A DNA stretch of 64,000 nucleotides from Lachnospiraceae bacterium (GTDB lineage Bacteria > Bacillota > Clostridia > Lachnospirales > Lachnospiraceae), in the NCBI GenBank assembly GCA_015057445.1, contig SVEI01000001.1, positions 124,001 through 188,000 of the forward strand, written 5' to 3'. Positions within the stretch are counted from its first letter, which is position 1. Each line of letters starts with the position of its first letter. This document shows, piece by piece, positions 46,080 through 54,934 of the stretch. The notes under the pieces are model-generated. The model was not told where the DNA came from, ran no database searches, and was given only the letters and a program-made list of their open reading frames with translations. Both the position numbers and the translations under genes were made by a program.

Positions 46080-48493
46080 TACTCTACTCCTCTATTAAAG
46101 TGTCCACTGGTATAAGTTTGATTAGAATTCTTTATAATGTCATTAACATCTTTTTGTTCCAGATAACACTTCATTATATTGATAACATCTTTTATATGAT
46201 GTTCATCTTCTAATGTAAAATTAAACCTTAAAGAACATATTCCCATATCTTTGATATATGCTTCATTTATTTGATCAATAATCATATATGGCAATCCATT
46301 ATATATTACGTTACAGCATTCTCCACACAAAGCTCTGGCAAAAAATTCGTTCTTCTTGTCATCTCTGATTTTAATTACGGAATTTGTCTTATTACAGCTA
46401 AGCTTGTTCTTTATAACACATTGTGCTGAAAGCATAACCTGCTGGTACTCATAACATACAAGCTGATTATTACATGATGAAAGATTATATAATTCCTTCT
46501 TGTTAAGTTCTTTTGGTAGCTCAAATATAACATCTGGAATCAAATTAACGATAAAATCCCTTGCAACATTGTTATATGCATAAACACCATCTCCACATAT
46601 TACTTTGAAATCAGGTTTTTCTAGTTTTTTTCTTTGTATAAAATCAACACATGCAAATAATCCATCTATGTTTCTAATATATATACCATCAATAGGTTCA
46701 TTTGGCAAATAGTCAGATATATTGAAATTATTCTTAACAACATAAGGCAACTCAATATAAAGCTTAATCCCCTGTGACCTAATTGTATCAACAATACCGT
46801 CCTTTAAACCACTCTTATATAGACCTGCTGTAATATATATTCCATGAATATAAGAAACACCCGCCAGAAATTTAAGCTGTTCTAAAGTTGTTACACCAAA
46901 ATCAATGGAAGGTTTTTGTTCTACAAAACCATCTGTAGCATTGTAGTTTACATAACTCTCATTTGTATCATTTGTGATGTTTAAGTTAGTTGTTCTCTTA
47001 TATTTTGATATTATTTGATTATCTAAAAGATTAATGGCTTCTCTTCTAATTGATTTAATTGCGCTAGCTGGAAGAAATGCATTATGTTCAATATCTAAAC
47101 TTAATTCTGCAAAATTATAATAAGTGTTTCCCAGCTGACTTAACTTATTCTTCACATCATCGATATCAGCTGCTCTTCCTGTAGCTTCCTGAACTATTCC
47201 ACCTTCAGCGCAAACCTGAATATATGAATCATTAATATTTCTACCAATAGTAAGAGTCATTGGTTCTCCAATTTTGGCCTTAAATTGTCCATATATATCA
47301 TATTTCTTATTGGTTACTATTATGTTTTGCTCCACATCAGTTATAATATGATTACAACGGGTTCTAAGAGCAACCTCTCCAATGGCAATTTGCTTTGTCT
47401 TAGGACACTTTAAGCTCACTTCTTGATTCTTAGCTCCATCCACGCCTGCTGTTATCTCTATAACACTATCATCCTTTAATTTTAATTCAAGTACATCCTG
47501 CTTAAATAATTCATTATAAAGCCTAATTCCTACGACGCCATCTCTAGCATATGTAACCTTGCCAATTTTAACCCCCTGATTATTAGGTCTATCCTTAGAT
47601 ATCATCTCTGGACCATTGTGCATAAAGTAATAACCCTGGCAAAATCCACCTCTATTATAGATATTTGCCAGTTTGAATTTTAATTCTTCTGCTTTTCTTT
47701 CACTATAGCAACCATTGACAAAATCTTCTGCTATCTGATTATATGCATCAACAGCAGATGCCACATAATATTCATTCTTCATACGTCCTTCTATCTTAAG
47801 AGAATCTATACCAGCCTCTATAAGCTGTGGAACATCTGTAAGAGTACACATATCCTTCATAGAAAGAATATACTGGCCATCATAGGCTTTACGACATGGT
47901 TGTGCACATCTACCTCTATTGCCACTTCTCCCACCAGCCAAAGAACTCATAAGACATCTACCACTGTAGGAATAACACATAGCTCCGTGGACAAATGATT
48001 CAATTTCAATGTCCATCTCATCCTTAATCTCCCTTATTTCAGAAAGTGCCATTTCTCTAGCAGTAACAATTCTACTAGCACCAAAATCTTTCATGGCTTT
48101 AGCAGCGTGTTTAGATGTGATGTTCATCTGAGTACTACAGTGAATATGCATATCAGGAAACATTTCCCTAATTGCTTTAAACACACCTAAATCCTGAACT
48201 ATTACAGCATCAAGACCTGCTTCGTAATAGGGCAGAATGTAGTCATATAAATCTATTATTTCATTGTCTTTAAACAAGGTATTTACTGTTAGATATAAAG
48301 AAGTGCCATGAATATGTGCATAATCGATTGCTTTAATTGAAGTTTCCAAATCGAAATTAGTGGCATATGCTCTGGCTCCAAATTTATTGCCGCCAAAATA
48401 ACAGGCGTCAGCGCCTGCATTAATAGCGGCAATTAATATATCATAGGAACCACATGGTGCCAAAATTTCAGGTTTATTATAAGAATTAATCAT
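46079..48493 (-). CDS. U32 family protein with DUF3656-like extension (RlhA-like)
   Basis: This 804-residue protein belongs to the U32 family. The N-terminal TIM-barrel-like part has APCGSYDILIAAINAGADACYFGG and the cysteine cluster SGRCLMSSLAGGRSGNRGRC then AQPC; CGECC lies near the end. E. coli RlhA and TrhP, members of this family, hydroxylate rRNA or tRNA cytidine or uridine, so an RNA-modifying role is more likely than proteolysis; this is inference. The length and mid-region match RlhA-type proteins. It overlaps zapA by 8 nt and ftsW by 1 nt. Confidence 0.85.
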   Translation of the reverse strand: MINSYNKPEILAPCGSYDILIAAINAGADACYFGGNKFGARAYATNFDLETSIKAIDYAHIHGTSLYLTVNTLFKDNEIIDLYDYILPYYEAGLDAVIVQDLGVFKAIREMFPDMHIHCSTQMNITSKHAAKAMKDFGASRIVTAREMALSEIREIKDEMDIEIESFVHGAMCYSYSGRCLMSSLAGGRSGNRGRCAQPCRKAYDGQYILSMKDMCTLTDVPQLIEAGIDSLKIEGRMKNEYYVASAVDAYNQIAEDFVNGCYSERKAEELKFKLANIYNRGGFCQGYYFMHNGPEMISKDRPNNQGVKIGKVTYARDGVVGIRLYNELFKQDVLELKLKDDSVIEITAGVDGAKNQEVSLKCPKTKQIAIGEVALRTRCNHIITDVEQNIIVTNKKYDIYGQFKAKIGEPMTLTIGRNINDSYIQVCAEGGIVQEATGRAADIDDVKNKLSQLGNTYYNFAELSLDIEHNAFLPASAIKSIRREAINLLDNQIISKYKRTTNLNITNDTNESYVNYNATDGFVEQKPSIDFGVTTLEQLKFLAGVSYIHGIYITAGLYKSGLKDGIVDTIRSQGIKLYIELPYVVKNNFNISDYLPNEPIDGIYIRNIDGLFACVDFIQRKKLEKPDFKVICGDGVYAYNNVARDFIVNLIPDVIFELPKELNKKELYNLSSCNNQLVCYEYQQVMLSAQCVIKNKLSCNKTNSVIKIRDDKKNEFFARALCGECCNVIYNGLPYMIIDQINEAYIKDMGICSLRFNFTLEDEHHIKDVINIMKCYLEQKDVNDIIKNSNQTYTSGHFNRGVE

Positions 48494-48890
48494 TTCTACC
48501 CTTTTCAGCTTCTAGCTGTATTATCTTTCTCTGGAGCGCATTAATCTGCTCCTTATATTCCTCTATCATTCTCATAGCAGACTCCTGCTTAATCTGAGCC
48601 TCAATAACCTCATGACGAAGATCATAGAGCTGCTGTTCCTTGTTCGAATCTTCAGATACCATACTGTCAGCTTGATTCTTAGCCTTAAAATAATCATCAG
48701 CTATATTAAGTGCAAGTAAGACACCCTGATACTCTGTATTCATTCTTCTATAATGATCTGAAGTTTTACACTCATTAATCTTATTATTAATGTATGTAGC
48801 AACATTCTGAAGATAATCCTCTCCTTCATATCCACTTAATGTATATACTTTTCCATTAATAACTACTGGTATATCAACTTTCTTAGCCAT
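48486..48890 (-). CDS. zapA: Cell division protein ZapA
   Basis: This 134-residue protein starts with the ZapA domain (VDIPVVINGKVYTLSGYEGEDYLQNVATYINNKINECK) and ends in a long coiled coil (about residues 80-130). ZapA binds FtsZ and promotes its bundling. AAGGAGAG precedes the ATG. It sits between ruvB and the U32 gene, as in many Clostridia. Confidence 0.9.
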   Translation of the reverse strand: MAKKVDIPVVINGKVYTLSGYEGEDYLQNVATYINNKINECKTSDHYRRMNTEYQGVLLALNIADDYFKAKNQADSMVSEDSNKEQQLYDLRHEVIEAQIKQESAMRMIEEYKEQINALQRKIIQLEAEKGRND

Positions 48891-48905
48891 TTGTTTCTCT
48901 CCTTA

Positions 48906-49910
48906 CTAATCTTTCTTCATAAGATTTTCTAATCCGAAATGTTTATAACAATGCTCTGTGACCATTCTACCACGAGGTGTACGATTAATAAAGCCATTTT
49001 TTATAAGGTAAGGTTCATATACATCCTCTAGGGTACCAGAATCTTCACCTATGGCAGCAGCTAATGTATCAAGACCTACAGGTCCACCACCAAATTTATT
49101 AATCATAGTCATAAGAACACTTCTGTCTACATTATCAAGTCCCTGTGAATCAACCTCTAATCTATCAAGGGCTGTTTTAGCCACTTCATAATGGATATCT
49201 CCACTATACTCAACTTCTGCAAAATCTCTAACTCTCTTAAGTAAACGATTGGCAAGTCGTGGTGTTCCACGTGAACGCTTTGCAATTTCTAAAGCACCTT
49301 CATCGTCTATACTAACTCCAAGAACCTTAGCAGACCTTATTATTATCTGCATAAGTTCCATAACATTATAGAATTCTAATTTATTAACTACACCAAATCT
49401 ATCTCTAAGAGGAGCTGTAAGCATTCCTGCTCTAGTTGTTGCTCCTACTAATGTAAACTTTGGCAAATCAATACGTATAGACCTAGCACCTGCACCTTTA
49501 CCCACAACTATATCTATGGCAAAATCCTCCATAGCTGGGTAAAGTACTTCCTCAACCTGTTTATTTAATCGATGTATCTCATCTATAAATAAAACATCAC
49601 CTTCTGACAAATTATTCAGAATAGCTGCTAATTCACCTGGTTTTTCAATTGCAGGACCTGAGGTAATCTTAAGATTGACTCCCATCTCCTGGGCAACTAT
49701 ACCAGCAAGTGTAGTTTTTCCAAGTCCAGGTGGTCCATACAAAAGAACATGGTCAAGGGATTCATTTCTTTGCTTAGCAGCTTCTATGAACACCTTAAGA
49801 TTCTTCTTAGCCTTTTCTTGGCCAATATACTCACCTAAGCTAGATGGTCTAAGTCCCTGTTCAATTTTATCATCTTCGGTAATAATATCCGCATTAATTA
49901 TACGTTCCAT
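48906..49910 (-). CDS. ruvB: Holliday junction branch migration ATPase RuvB
   Basis: This 334-residue AAA+ motor starts with [26 protein letters not shown] and has Walker [12 protein letters not shown], Walker [11 protein letters not shown], sensor 1 GATTRAG and the winged-helix C-terminus NRTPRGRM. It drives branch migration on RuvA. The resolvase partner here is RecU. Confidence 0.98.
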   Translation of the reverse strand: MERIINADIITEDDKIEQGLRPSSLGEYIGQEKAKKNLKVFIEAAKQRNESLDHVLLYGPPGLGKTTLAGIVAQEMGVNLKITSGPAIEKPGELAAILNNLSEGDVLFIDEIHRLNKQVEEVLYPAMEDFAIDIVVGKGAGARSIRIDLPKFTLVGATTRAGMLTAPLRDRFGVVNKLEFYNVMELMQIIIRSAKVLGVSIDDEGALEIAKRSRGTPRLANRLLKRVRDFAEVEYSGDIHYEVAKTALDRLEVDSQGLDNVDRSVLMTMINKFGGGPVGLDTLAAAIGEDSGTLEDVYEPYLIKNGFINRTPRGRMVTEHCYKHFGLENLMKKD

Positions 49911-49938
49911 AATAATTATTTGCCTTATTCCTTTATAT

Positions 49939-50544
49939 TTACATTATATTCTTAAGTGACGCTTTAATCAAATCCTCAACTGTGCTATACGAACCCTGTA
50001 ATGCTGTTTTCTTAACAATTCTAAGGGATTCTGACTCAGAATATCCTAGAGCATTAAGAGCTAATACTGCATCACTTATAATATCATCAGATGCTCCCTC
50101 TGACAAGTCACCATCATCACTATCAACTGTGCCAAATACATCCTCAAGCTTAAACTTATCTTTAAGTTCAATTACAACTCTCTGAGCAGTCTTAGGACCT
50201 ACGCCATTAGCCTTAGCAATAGCTTTATGATCTCCTGATATAACTGCCATTCTAAGCTCATCCATACTAAGTGCTGACATAATAGCTAGTGCACCCTTAG
50301 GTCCAATTCCACTCACACCGATAAGAAGCTTAAATACGGATATTTCATCTTTTGTAAGAAATCCAAATAAGCTAATATCGTCTTCTCTTACATTCATAAA
50401 AGTATATATGGTTCTTTCCTCATGCAACGAAACCTTAGATATTACATTAGCACTTGTTAATACCTTAAACCCTATATTATTGTTCTCAACAACAATATAA
50501 TCAATATCTATATCTTCAATTTTTCCTTTTATATATGAAAACAT
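49939..50544 (-). CDS. ruvA: Holliday junction binding protein RuvA
   Basis: This 201-residue protein has the N-terminal OB fold ([26 protein letters not shown]), two helix-hairpin-helix motifs ([21 protein letters not shown] and [20 protein letters not shown]) and the small C-terminal RuvB-binding domain. TAGGAG precedes the ATG; it lies immediately after the T-tract of an upstream terminator. Confidence 0.97.
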   Translation of the reverse strand: MFSYIKGKIEDIDIDYIVVENNNIGFKVLTSANVISKVSLHEERTIYTFMNVREDDISLFGFLTKDEISVFKLLIGVSGIGPKGALAIMSALSMDELRMAVISGDHKAIAKANGVGPKTAQRVVIELKDKFKLEDVFGTVDSDDGDLSEGASDDIISDAVLALNALGYSESESLRIVKKTALQGSYSTVEDLIKASLKNIM

Positions 50545-50559
50545 TGTTTACTCCTAAAA

Positions 50560-50586
50560 AGAGTGTTGCTAAAAAAGCAACACTCT
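50560..50586 (-). terminator. Terminator between the DivIVA-domain gene and ruvA
   Basis: The stem AGAGTGTTGC with its complement has a 7-nt loop and is followed on the minus strand by TTTTT. That T-tract directly abuts the AGGAG Shine-Dalgarno of ruvA, leaving no room for a ruvA promoter downstream of the hairpin. Confidence 0.8.
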
Positions 50587-50598
50587 ATGTAATACATC

Positions 50599-51219
50599 TT
50601 ATAAGAACTCGAAGTCCATCTCTTCCTCTTCTTCACCATCGCCAATCATCATACGCTCTGGCTTTCTTGCATCTTCAATCTCACCTACGAAGATCTCATC
50701 ATCGTCATCCTCATCTGCAAATGGCTTCTTAGCAGGAGCTTCTTCAGCTGCCTTCTTAAAGAATCTTGATGAAGCTGACTCTTCCTTAGGAGCCTCAGCC
50801 TTTGGTGCTTCTGCCTTTGGCGCCTCTGCCTTTGGTGCCTCTGCCTTTGGAGCTTCAGCCTTTGATGCAGCATTCTCATACTTTGCAGCCTCAGCCTTTG
50901 CTTTAGCAATAATATCCTTAGCAGCAGCTTCTGCATTCTTAATAATCTTGTCAGCCTGAGCCTTTGAAGCATCATCAGAACCTACAGTTGAAACATTCTC
51001 AACCTCAGCAAGTTTGTTCTCAAGTTCAAACATCTTAAGTCTATTATCCTGAAGTGATGATGTAAGCTTCTCATAATCAGAAGACATCTTCTCATACTTA
51101 TTATAAAGTTCCTCATATTCTTTATATATAGTCTCTTTGAAATCTTCTACTTCGTTAGTCTTATAACCAAATAAACCTTTCTTAAATGCTTTAGCTTTAA
51201 TATCAAGTGGTTGTAACAT
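50599..51219 (-). CDS. DivIVA-domain protein with KAEAP repeats
   Basis: This 206-residue protein begins LQPLDIKAKAFKKGLFGYKTNEVEDFKETIYKEYEEL, the DivIVA/GpsB membrane-binding domain, followed by a coiled coil to about residue 85. An alanine-rich region contains five tandem copies of APKAE, and the end is acidic. DivIVA proteins mark curved membrane at poles and septa and can position MinCD, encoded at 5010-6325. The ATG at 51219 lies 8 nt after GGAGG; an in-frame TTG one codon earlier is less likely. Confidence 0.88.
   Translation of the reverse strand: MLQPLDIKAKAFKKGLFGYKTNEVEDFKETIYKEYEELYNKYEKMSSDYEKLTSSLQDNRLKMFELENKLAEVENVSTVGSDDASKAQADKIIKNAEAAAKDIIAKAKAEAAKYENAASKAEAPKAEAPKAEAPKAEAPKAEAPKEESASSRFFKKAAEEAPAKKPFADEDDDDEIFVGEIEDARKPERMMIGDGEEEEEMDFEFL
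50790..50867. repeat. 15-bp coding tandem repeat in the DivIVA-domain gene
   Basis: About five imperfect 15-bp units encode the pentapeptide APKAE in the linker after the coiled coil. Third positions vary between copies, so this is an older or selected repeat rather than a fresh microsatellite. Confidence 0.85.
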
Positions 51220-51445
51220 CAAAAATTCCTCCGTCCAGTTATTTCTAATATTAGAATTATATCATAATAGGCAAAAAATACAAGTTAAAATATTATGTAA
51301 ATTGTAAACAAATGTTGAATAAATCCAATTAACACTAACTAAAAAAACTAATTAAGATAATTTTTCTTTTTTATATTATTAAAATCATTTCAATTATTAC
51401 ACATAATTTGATATAATGAGCATTAACATATAAAGGAGGTACTCT

Positions 51446-52510
51446 ATGGAAAAAATCACTAATAAAGCTCGTGTTCACGAATATTTGGTTCTTCAGAATT
51501 ATTATAAACCTGAAGACATCGTTGCTTTCGACATTGAAACAACCGGATTTACCGCTGAGACAACTATACTGTATCTAATTGGTTGCGCTTACTACGATGC
51601 TGGTGAATGGTATATCACTCAGTGGTTTAACAACGATGGTATCTCCGAAAGAGAAATTCTTATTGATTTCTTTACATTTATAAAGGACAAAAAATACATC
51701 TTCAACTACAACGGAGATGGATTCGATATTCCATACTTGAATAAGAAGCTTAAGAAATTCGAAATGGACTATACCTTCGACAACATCGAAAGTATAGACT
51801 TGTATAAAATGATAAAGCCATTTAAGAATATTCTACACCTAGATAATCTTAAGCAAAAATCCATTGAAAAGTTTTTGGGTATTAATCGATTAGATAAGTA
51901 TACAGGCGGAGATTTAATTAAAGTTTACGAGGATTATCTCAGATTACAAGTTCCATCAGGCAAGCAGCTTGTGTTACAACATAACTATGAAGATTTAGAA
52001 GGCTTATTATACTCTTCTTCTCTTTTGGCATATGTAAAACTTAAAGCAGGAAGCTTCGTGGTTCAAAAAATGTCTGTAAGAGATAACAGACTTCTCTTTT
52101 CTCTTACATTAACCAATCCTATACCAAGACGTATAACTTTAGGTACTAACGATATTATAATTACCGGTCATAAAAAAGAAGCAACAATTAATGTTCCTAT
52201 TCTCACTGAAGAGTTCAAGTTTTTCTTTGACAACTACAAAGAATACTATTATCTTCCTGCTGAAGACATGGCTGTTCACAAAAGTGTTGCAACCTATGTA
52301 GATAAAAACTACAGAGAACAAGCAAAAAAAGACACTTGTTATACAAGACGAAAAGGACACTTTATCACACAAATAGATAGTGGTATTATGTCAGGCTACA
52401 AACGAAACTATAAAGATAAGGAAACTTTTATTGAACTTGTTGACTCGTTTCTTCAGGATTTGGATATGCTTACTGCATATGCAAGACATGTGATTGAGAA
52501 ATGTATATAA
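51446..52510 (+). CDS. YprB-type ribonuclease H-like exonuclease
   Basis: This 354-residue protein has a DEDD exonuclease fold: VAFDIETTGF supplies the first D and E, FNYNGDGFDIPYLNKKL the second D, and HNYEDLEGLLYSSSLLAY the last D. It resembles the nuclease part of B. subtilis YprB. Its substrate is unknown. AAAGGAGGT precedes the ATG, and a perfect TATAAT with a weak -35 lies about 40 nt upstream. It is divergent from the DivIVA-domain gene. Confidence 0.85.
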   Translation: MEKITNKARVHEYLVLQNYYKPEDIVAFDIETTGFTAETTILYLIGCAYYDAGEWYITQWFNNDGISEREILIDFFTFIKDKKYIFNYNGDGFDIPYLNKKLKKFEMDYTFDNIESIDLYKMIKPFKNILHLDNLKQKSIEKFLGINRLDKYTGGDLIKVYEDYLRLQVPSGKQLVLQHNYEDLEGLLYSSSLLAYVKLKAGSFVVQKMSVRDNRLLFSLTLTNPIPRRITLGTNDIIITGHKKEATINVPILTEEFKFFFDNYKEYYYLPAEDMAVHKSVATYVDKNYREQAKKDTCYTRRKGHFITQIDSGIMSGYKRNYKDKETFIELVDSFLQDLDMLTAYARHVIEKCI

Positions 52511-52514
52511 ACAA

Positions 52515-52559
52515 AAAAAGAACATCCATTATGACAATATCCATAAGGATGTTCTTTTT
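52515..52559. terminator. Terminator after the YprB-type gene
   Basis: A 13-bp stem, AAAAAGAACATCC with its complement, encloses an inner TTATG/CATAA stem and ends in T-tracts on both strands. Before the element inserted, it would also have served ssrA from the other side. Confidence 0.85.
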
Positions 52560-52621
52560 CTCTGTATTCATACAAAACACACTCTAAAGATATCAAACTC
52601 AAATTAAAGTTCGACACTTCG

Positions 52622-52649
52622 TGCTCATATGGAGCTGGCGGGAATCGAA
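52622..52649. repeat. attL, copy of the tmRNA 3' end
   Basis: These 28 bp are identical to 56204-56231 and include the tmRNA acceptor 3' strand and part of its T arm. Sequence identity stops after GAATCGAA, where the tmRNA copy continues CCCGCG. Confidence 0.92.
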
Positions 52650-52707
52650 TATTCTGCAAGTCAAAAAAACCACGTAGAAAGGAGCTTTCCAGCACGTCCA
52701 AAACTTG

Positions 52708-52728
52708 CGGACTCAACAACGGACTCAA
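52708..52728. repeat. Left arm-type direct repeats (CGGACTCAA x2)
   Basis: Two direct copies of CGGACTCAA start at 52708 and 52720. Two more copies of the same core in the same orientation lie near the right end (56128 and 56138). The placement 60-80 bp inside each att site suggests binding sites for the N-terminal arm-binding domain of the integrase. Confidence 0.6.
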
Positions 52729-52741
52729 ATGCTTGATGTTA

Positions 52742-52858
52742 TAACTCCCCGCCAGATTTTCATATTGAAAACTGGCGGGAGTTACACGCCAGCTATACAC
52801 CAAGGAGCGTGTCAACCCCTTTACCACTGGCGCATACATAGTATGCGGGGGTTGACAC
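52742..52858. repeat. Two large inverted repeats in the element's left end
   Basis: The first (52742-52784) pairs TAACTCC-CGCCAG-TTTTC with its complement around a 5-nt loop, with small bulges. The second (52809-52858) has an 11-bp outer stem GTGTCAACCCC/GGGGTTGACAC and an inner hairpin CGCATAC-ATA-GTATGCG. No gene covers this part. A single-strand origin, an oriT or a structured RNA are possible roles. Confidence 0.7.
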
Positions 52859-52895
52859 AGCGGAGTACATATAAAGACACACACATAATGGTCTA

Positions 52896-52932
52896 AAGAG
52901 GGACGATAAAGGTTTACCTTATCGTCCCTCTT
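52896..52932 (-). terminator. Terminator of the XRE repressor gene
   Basis: A 14-bp perfect stem, AAGAGGGACGATAA with its complement, encloses a 9-nt loop and starts 2 nt beyond the repressor stop codon. Confidence 0.8.
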
Positions 52933-52934
52933 AA

Positions 52935-53561
52935 TTACCCCTCGATACCCTCCGTCTTGAGTAATACCTCAAGCTCCGCTATTACATTTTCGGGGTGCAT
53001 ACTCTTTAAATAATCTATATTATCTTGATTTACTCTATTCTTTATGTCTTTGATTCTAATAACAATGTCTATAATTTGCATAGTATCATTGGTAATCGGA
53101 AAATCAAACGGTGTATCCTCTCCCATTATATTTAAAATTTCTTCAAGTTGCTTTTGTTGATATTTTGATGATATAAAATAGTTTCTTAATGTTTCAATAA
53201 AATTATCTTCTTCAATTAGCTTATTCAATGTGTCAATATACAACTTACTTAATGGACTTAAATCATATTCTTTCGCATAGCTCGATATTTTCTCTATCGA
53301 CTCATTACTCAATAATAAATGATTGCTTATATCCTTATATTCTCCTATGGTTGACTTGCTTTTTCCTAAAAGATATTCATACGAACAGTCTAATAATTTC
53401 GAAAATGTATCTAACATTTCATATGTATATGCTGTTTCTCCATTTAAATATTTCTTCAATGTAGAATATCCTATCCCAGCATAATCTGCAAAATTTTCTT
53501 GTGTGTAACCCATTTCTTTTATTCTTTTTCTCAATATAGCTCCTATTGTAGCTTTTTCCAT
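52935..53561 (-). CDS. XRE/cI-type transcriptional regulator of the element
   Basis: This 208-residue protein has an N-terminal helix-turn-helix (about residues 8-60): LRKRIKEMGYTQENFADYAGIGYSTLKKYLNGETAYTYEMLDTFSKLLDC. The C-terminal 140 residues are helical and unassigned. It is divergent from rep with the origin hairpin and its own promoter in between, so it probably controls replication, integration or copy number of the element. The operator is not evident. Its codon usage and AT content resemble the rest of the element. Confidence 0.88.
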   Translation of the reverse strand: MEKATIGAILRKRIKEMGYTQENFADYAGIGYSTLKKYLNGETAYTYEMLDTFSKLLDCSYEYLLGKSKSTIGEYKDISNHLLLSNESIEKISSYAKEYDLSPLSKLYIDTLNKLIEEDNFIETLRNYFISSKYQQKQLEEILNIMGEDTPFDFPITNDTMQIIDIVIRIKDIKNRVNQDNIDYLKSMHPENVIAELEVLLKTEGIEG

Positions 53562-53605
53562 TGTTCTCCCTCCATAATGTACCTATATCAGCTCTTTACG
53601 TAGCC

Positions 53606-53635
53606 ATTATATATTTGTTAATATTTACTTGTCAA
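53606..53635 (-). promoter_or_regulatory. Promoter of the element's repressor gene
   Basis: On the minus strand TTGACA (53630-53635) and TATAAT (53606-53611), both perfect, are 18 nt apart and lie 45 nt upstream of the repressor ATG. Confidence 0.75.
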
Positions 53636-53653
53636 TAGGAGCTCAATTGACTT

Positions 53654-53685
53654 GAAAGTCGTGGTTAGTATTACCCACGACTTTC
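53654..53685 (+). other. CRESS-type replication origin hairpin with TAGTATTAC nonamer
   Basis: A perfect 11-bp stem (GAAAGTCGTGG at 53654-53664, CCACGACTTTC at 53675-53685) displays the 10-nt loop TTAGTATTAC. The nonamer TAGTATTAC (53666-53674) is the one found at circovirus origins and one base from the geminivirus TAATATTAC; Rep nicks these between the seventh and eighth bases. It lies about 110 nt upstream of rep. Confidence 0.9.
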
Positions 53686-53773
53686 GGGACAGGGACAAAG
53701 TATATATAACGTAATGATTTAACTTACTTTTTCGTGTCCCACACCATACGGAACAAATAAAAATCTTGGGACA
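53686..53773. repeat. GGGACA iterons next to the origin hairpin
   Basis: Two tandem copies of GGGACA (53686-53697) follow the stem directly. One inverted copy is at 53735-53740 and one direct copy at 53768-53773. Tandem hexamers immediately beside the stem are the Rep-binding layout of circovirus origins. Confidence 0.75.
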
Positions 53774-53798
53774 AAATACAAAAAAGGAGTAAATGGAA

Positions 53799-54881
53799 AT
53801 GAAAAAAATGAGTCAAGAAAGCTCCCGTTCGTGGTTTTGTGTATTAAATAATCCACAGAACGTATTTGGGGATGTGGAGCCTAGAGAAATGGTTGAAATG
53901 GCTATTAATATGTGGATAGAAAACAAACCACATAGAACCTGCGCTATTAACTACGAAATTGGTGATAACGGAACACCACATATGCATATGGTTTTAGAGG
54001 ATTCCAGCAAGGCAAGATTTTCTGCCATTCAAAAAATGTATAAAGGAGTACATATTGAACCAACTAGAGGTTCAAAAGCACAAGCCGAGAATTACATTAA
54101 TAAACGTGGTAGATTTGAAGAAAAAAATCATACTGTTGTTGTACCAGCTATGTACCACGGAGAAATCAAAGCAAACAAAGGTGCTAGAAACGATTTAGAC
54201 ATTATAGAAGAATTATTAGAACAAGGAAAAACTCCAAATGAAATAATGGACTTATCTATTCACTATAGAAAATATGAAAAAATGATAAAAAGTCACTTTT
54301 GGAGAATAAAGCATAAAGCAACACCTAAAACACGTGATGTTAAAGTAATATGGCACGTTGGAGAAAGCGGATGCGGAAAATCATATACATACAAAAAATT
54401 ATGTGATGATAAGGGCTCTGATAATGTCTATTTATTAAATGATTATGAAAATGGTGGTTTTGATAATTATTGTGCAGAGCCTATTCTCTTTATGGATGAA
54501 TTCAAAGGAAATATAAAGTTTTCATCACTATTGAATTATTTAGATGTTTACCCAGCACAAATTCATTGTAGATATTCAAATGCGTATGCATTATGGAGTG
54601 AGGTACACATTACCTCTGTATTTCCACCAGAAGAAGCCTATAATTTTATGGTTGAAGAAACCATGAGAAACAAAGACAAGGTGGAACAATTAAAAAGACG
54701 TATTGATAAAATCGTATATCACTACAAAATAAACGGAGAATACAGATGTCACGAATTAGATATGGATAAATACACAAACTATGATGATTTGAAGGAAATG
54801 GCAAGCCAAAACGATGGTTTTATAACCATTCCTAGTACCGAAATATCTAATTTCCCATTTATCGATAATGGAAAGGGGTAA
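53799..54881 (+). CDS. rep: CRESS-type Rep: HUH endonuclease plus SF3 helicase
   Basis: This protein of about 360 residues has the domain order of CRESS-DNA virus Reps (numbering from the ATG at 53793). HUH motif I is WFCVLNNP (14-21), motif II PHMHMV (62-67, with the H-x-H pair), motif III YINK (101-104, one catalytic tyrosine). Then comes the SF3 helicase with Walker A GESGCGKS (190-197), Walker B ILFMDE (231-236) and motif C HITS (272-275). It would nick the hairpin at 53654-53685 and unwind DNA for rolling-circle replication. AGGAG lies 9 nt before the ATG at 53799 but only 3 nt before that at 53793, so I prefer 53799. It resembles bacterial pCRESS Reps rather than pMV158-type initiators. 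Confidence 0.93.
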   Translation: MKKMSQESSRSWFCVLNNPQNVFGDVEPREMVEMAINMWIENKPHRTCAINYEIGDNGTPHMHMVLEDSSKARFSAIQKMYKGVHIEPTRGSKAQAENYINKRGRFEEKNHTVVVPAMYHGEIKANKGARNDLDIIEELLEQGKTPNEIMDLSIHYRKYEKMIKSHFWRIKHKATPKTRDVKVIWHVGESGCGKSYTYKKLCDDKGSDNVYLLNDYENGGFDNYCAEPILFMDEFKGNIKFSSLLNYLDVYPAQIHCRYSNAYALWSEVHITSVFPPEEAYNFMVEETMRNKDKVEQLKRRIDKIVYHYKINGEYRCHELDMDKYTNYDDLKEMASQNDGFITIPSTEISNFPFIDNGKG

Positions 54882-54934
54882 TTTTTATAGTCATTAATGA
54901 ATTATTCCTTTTACAAGAGGCTGTTAATTGTGAT

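Noticed and set aside
50790-50867. Possible CRISPR-like repeats
   Set aside because: The 15-bp units are contiguous without spacers and are in frame within a coding sequence.
50685-50975. Arg/Leu-rich frame in the DivIVA-domain gene
   Set aside because: It is an out-of-frame shadow of the repeated APKAE codons.
52453-52884. 143-residue minus-strand open frame across attL
   Set aside because: It spans the end of the YprB-type gene, a terminator, attL and the palindromes, has no Shine-Dalgarno and no recognisable domain. It is a chance frame.
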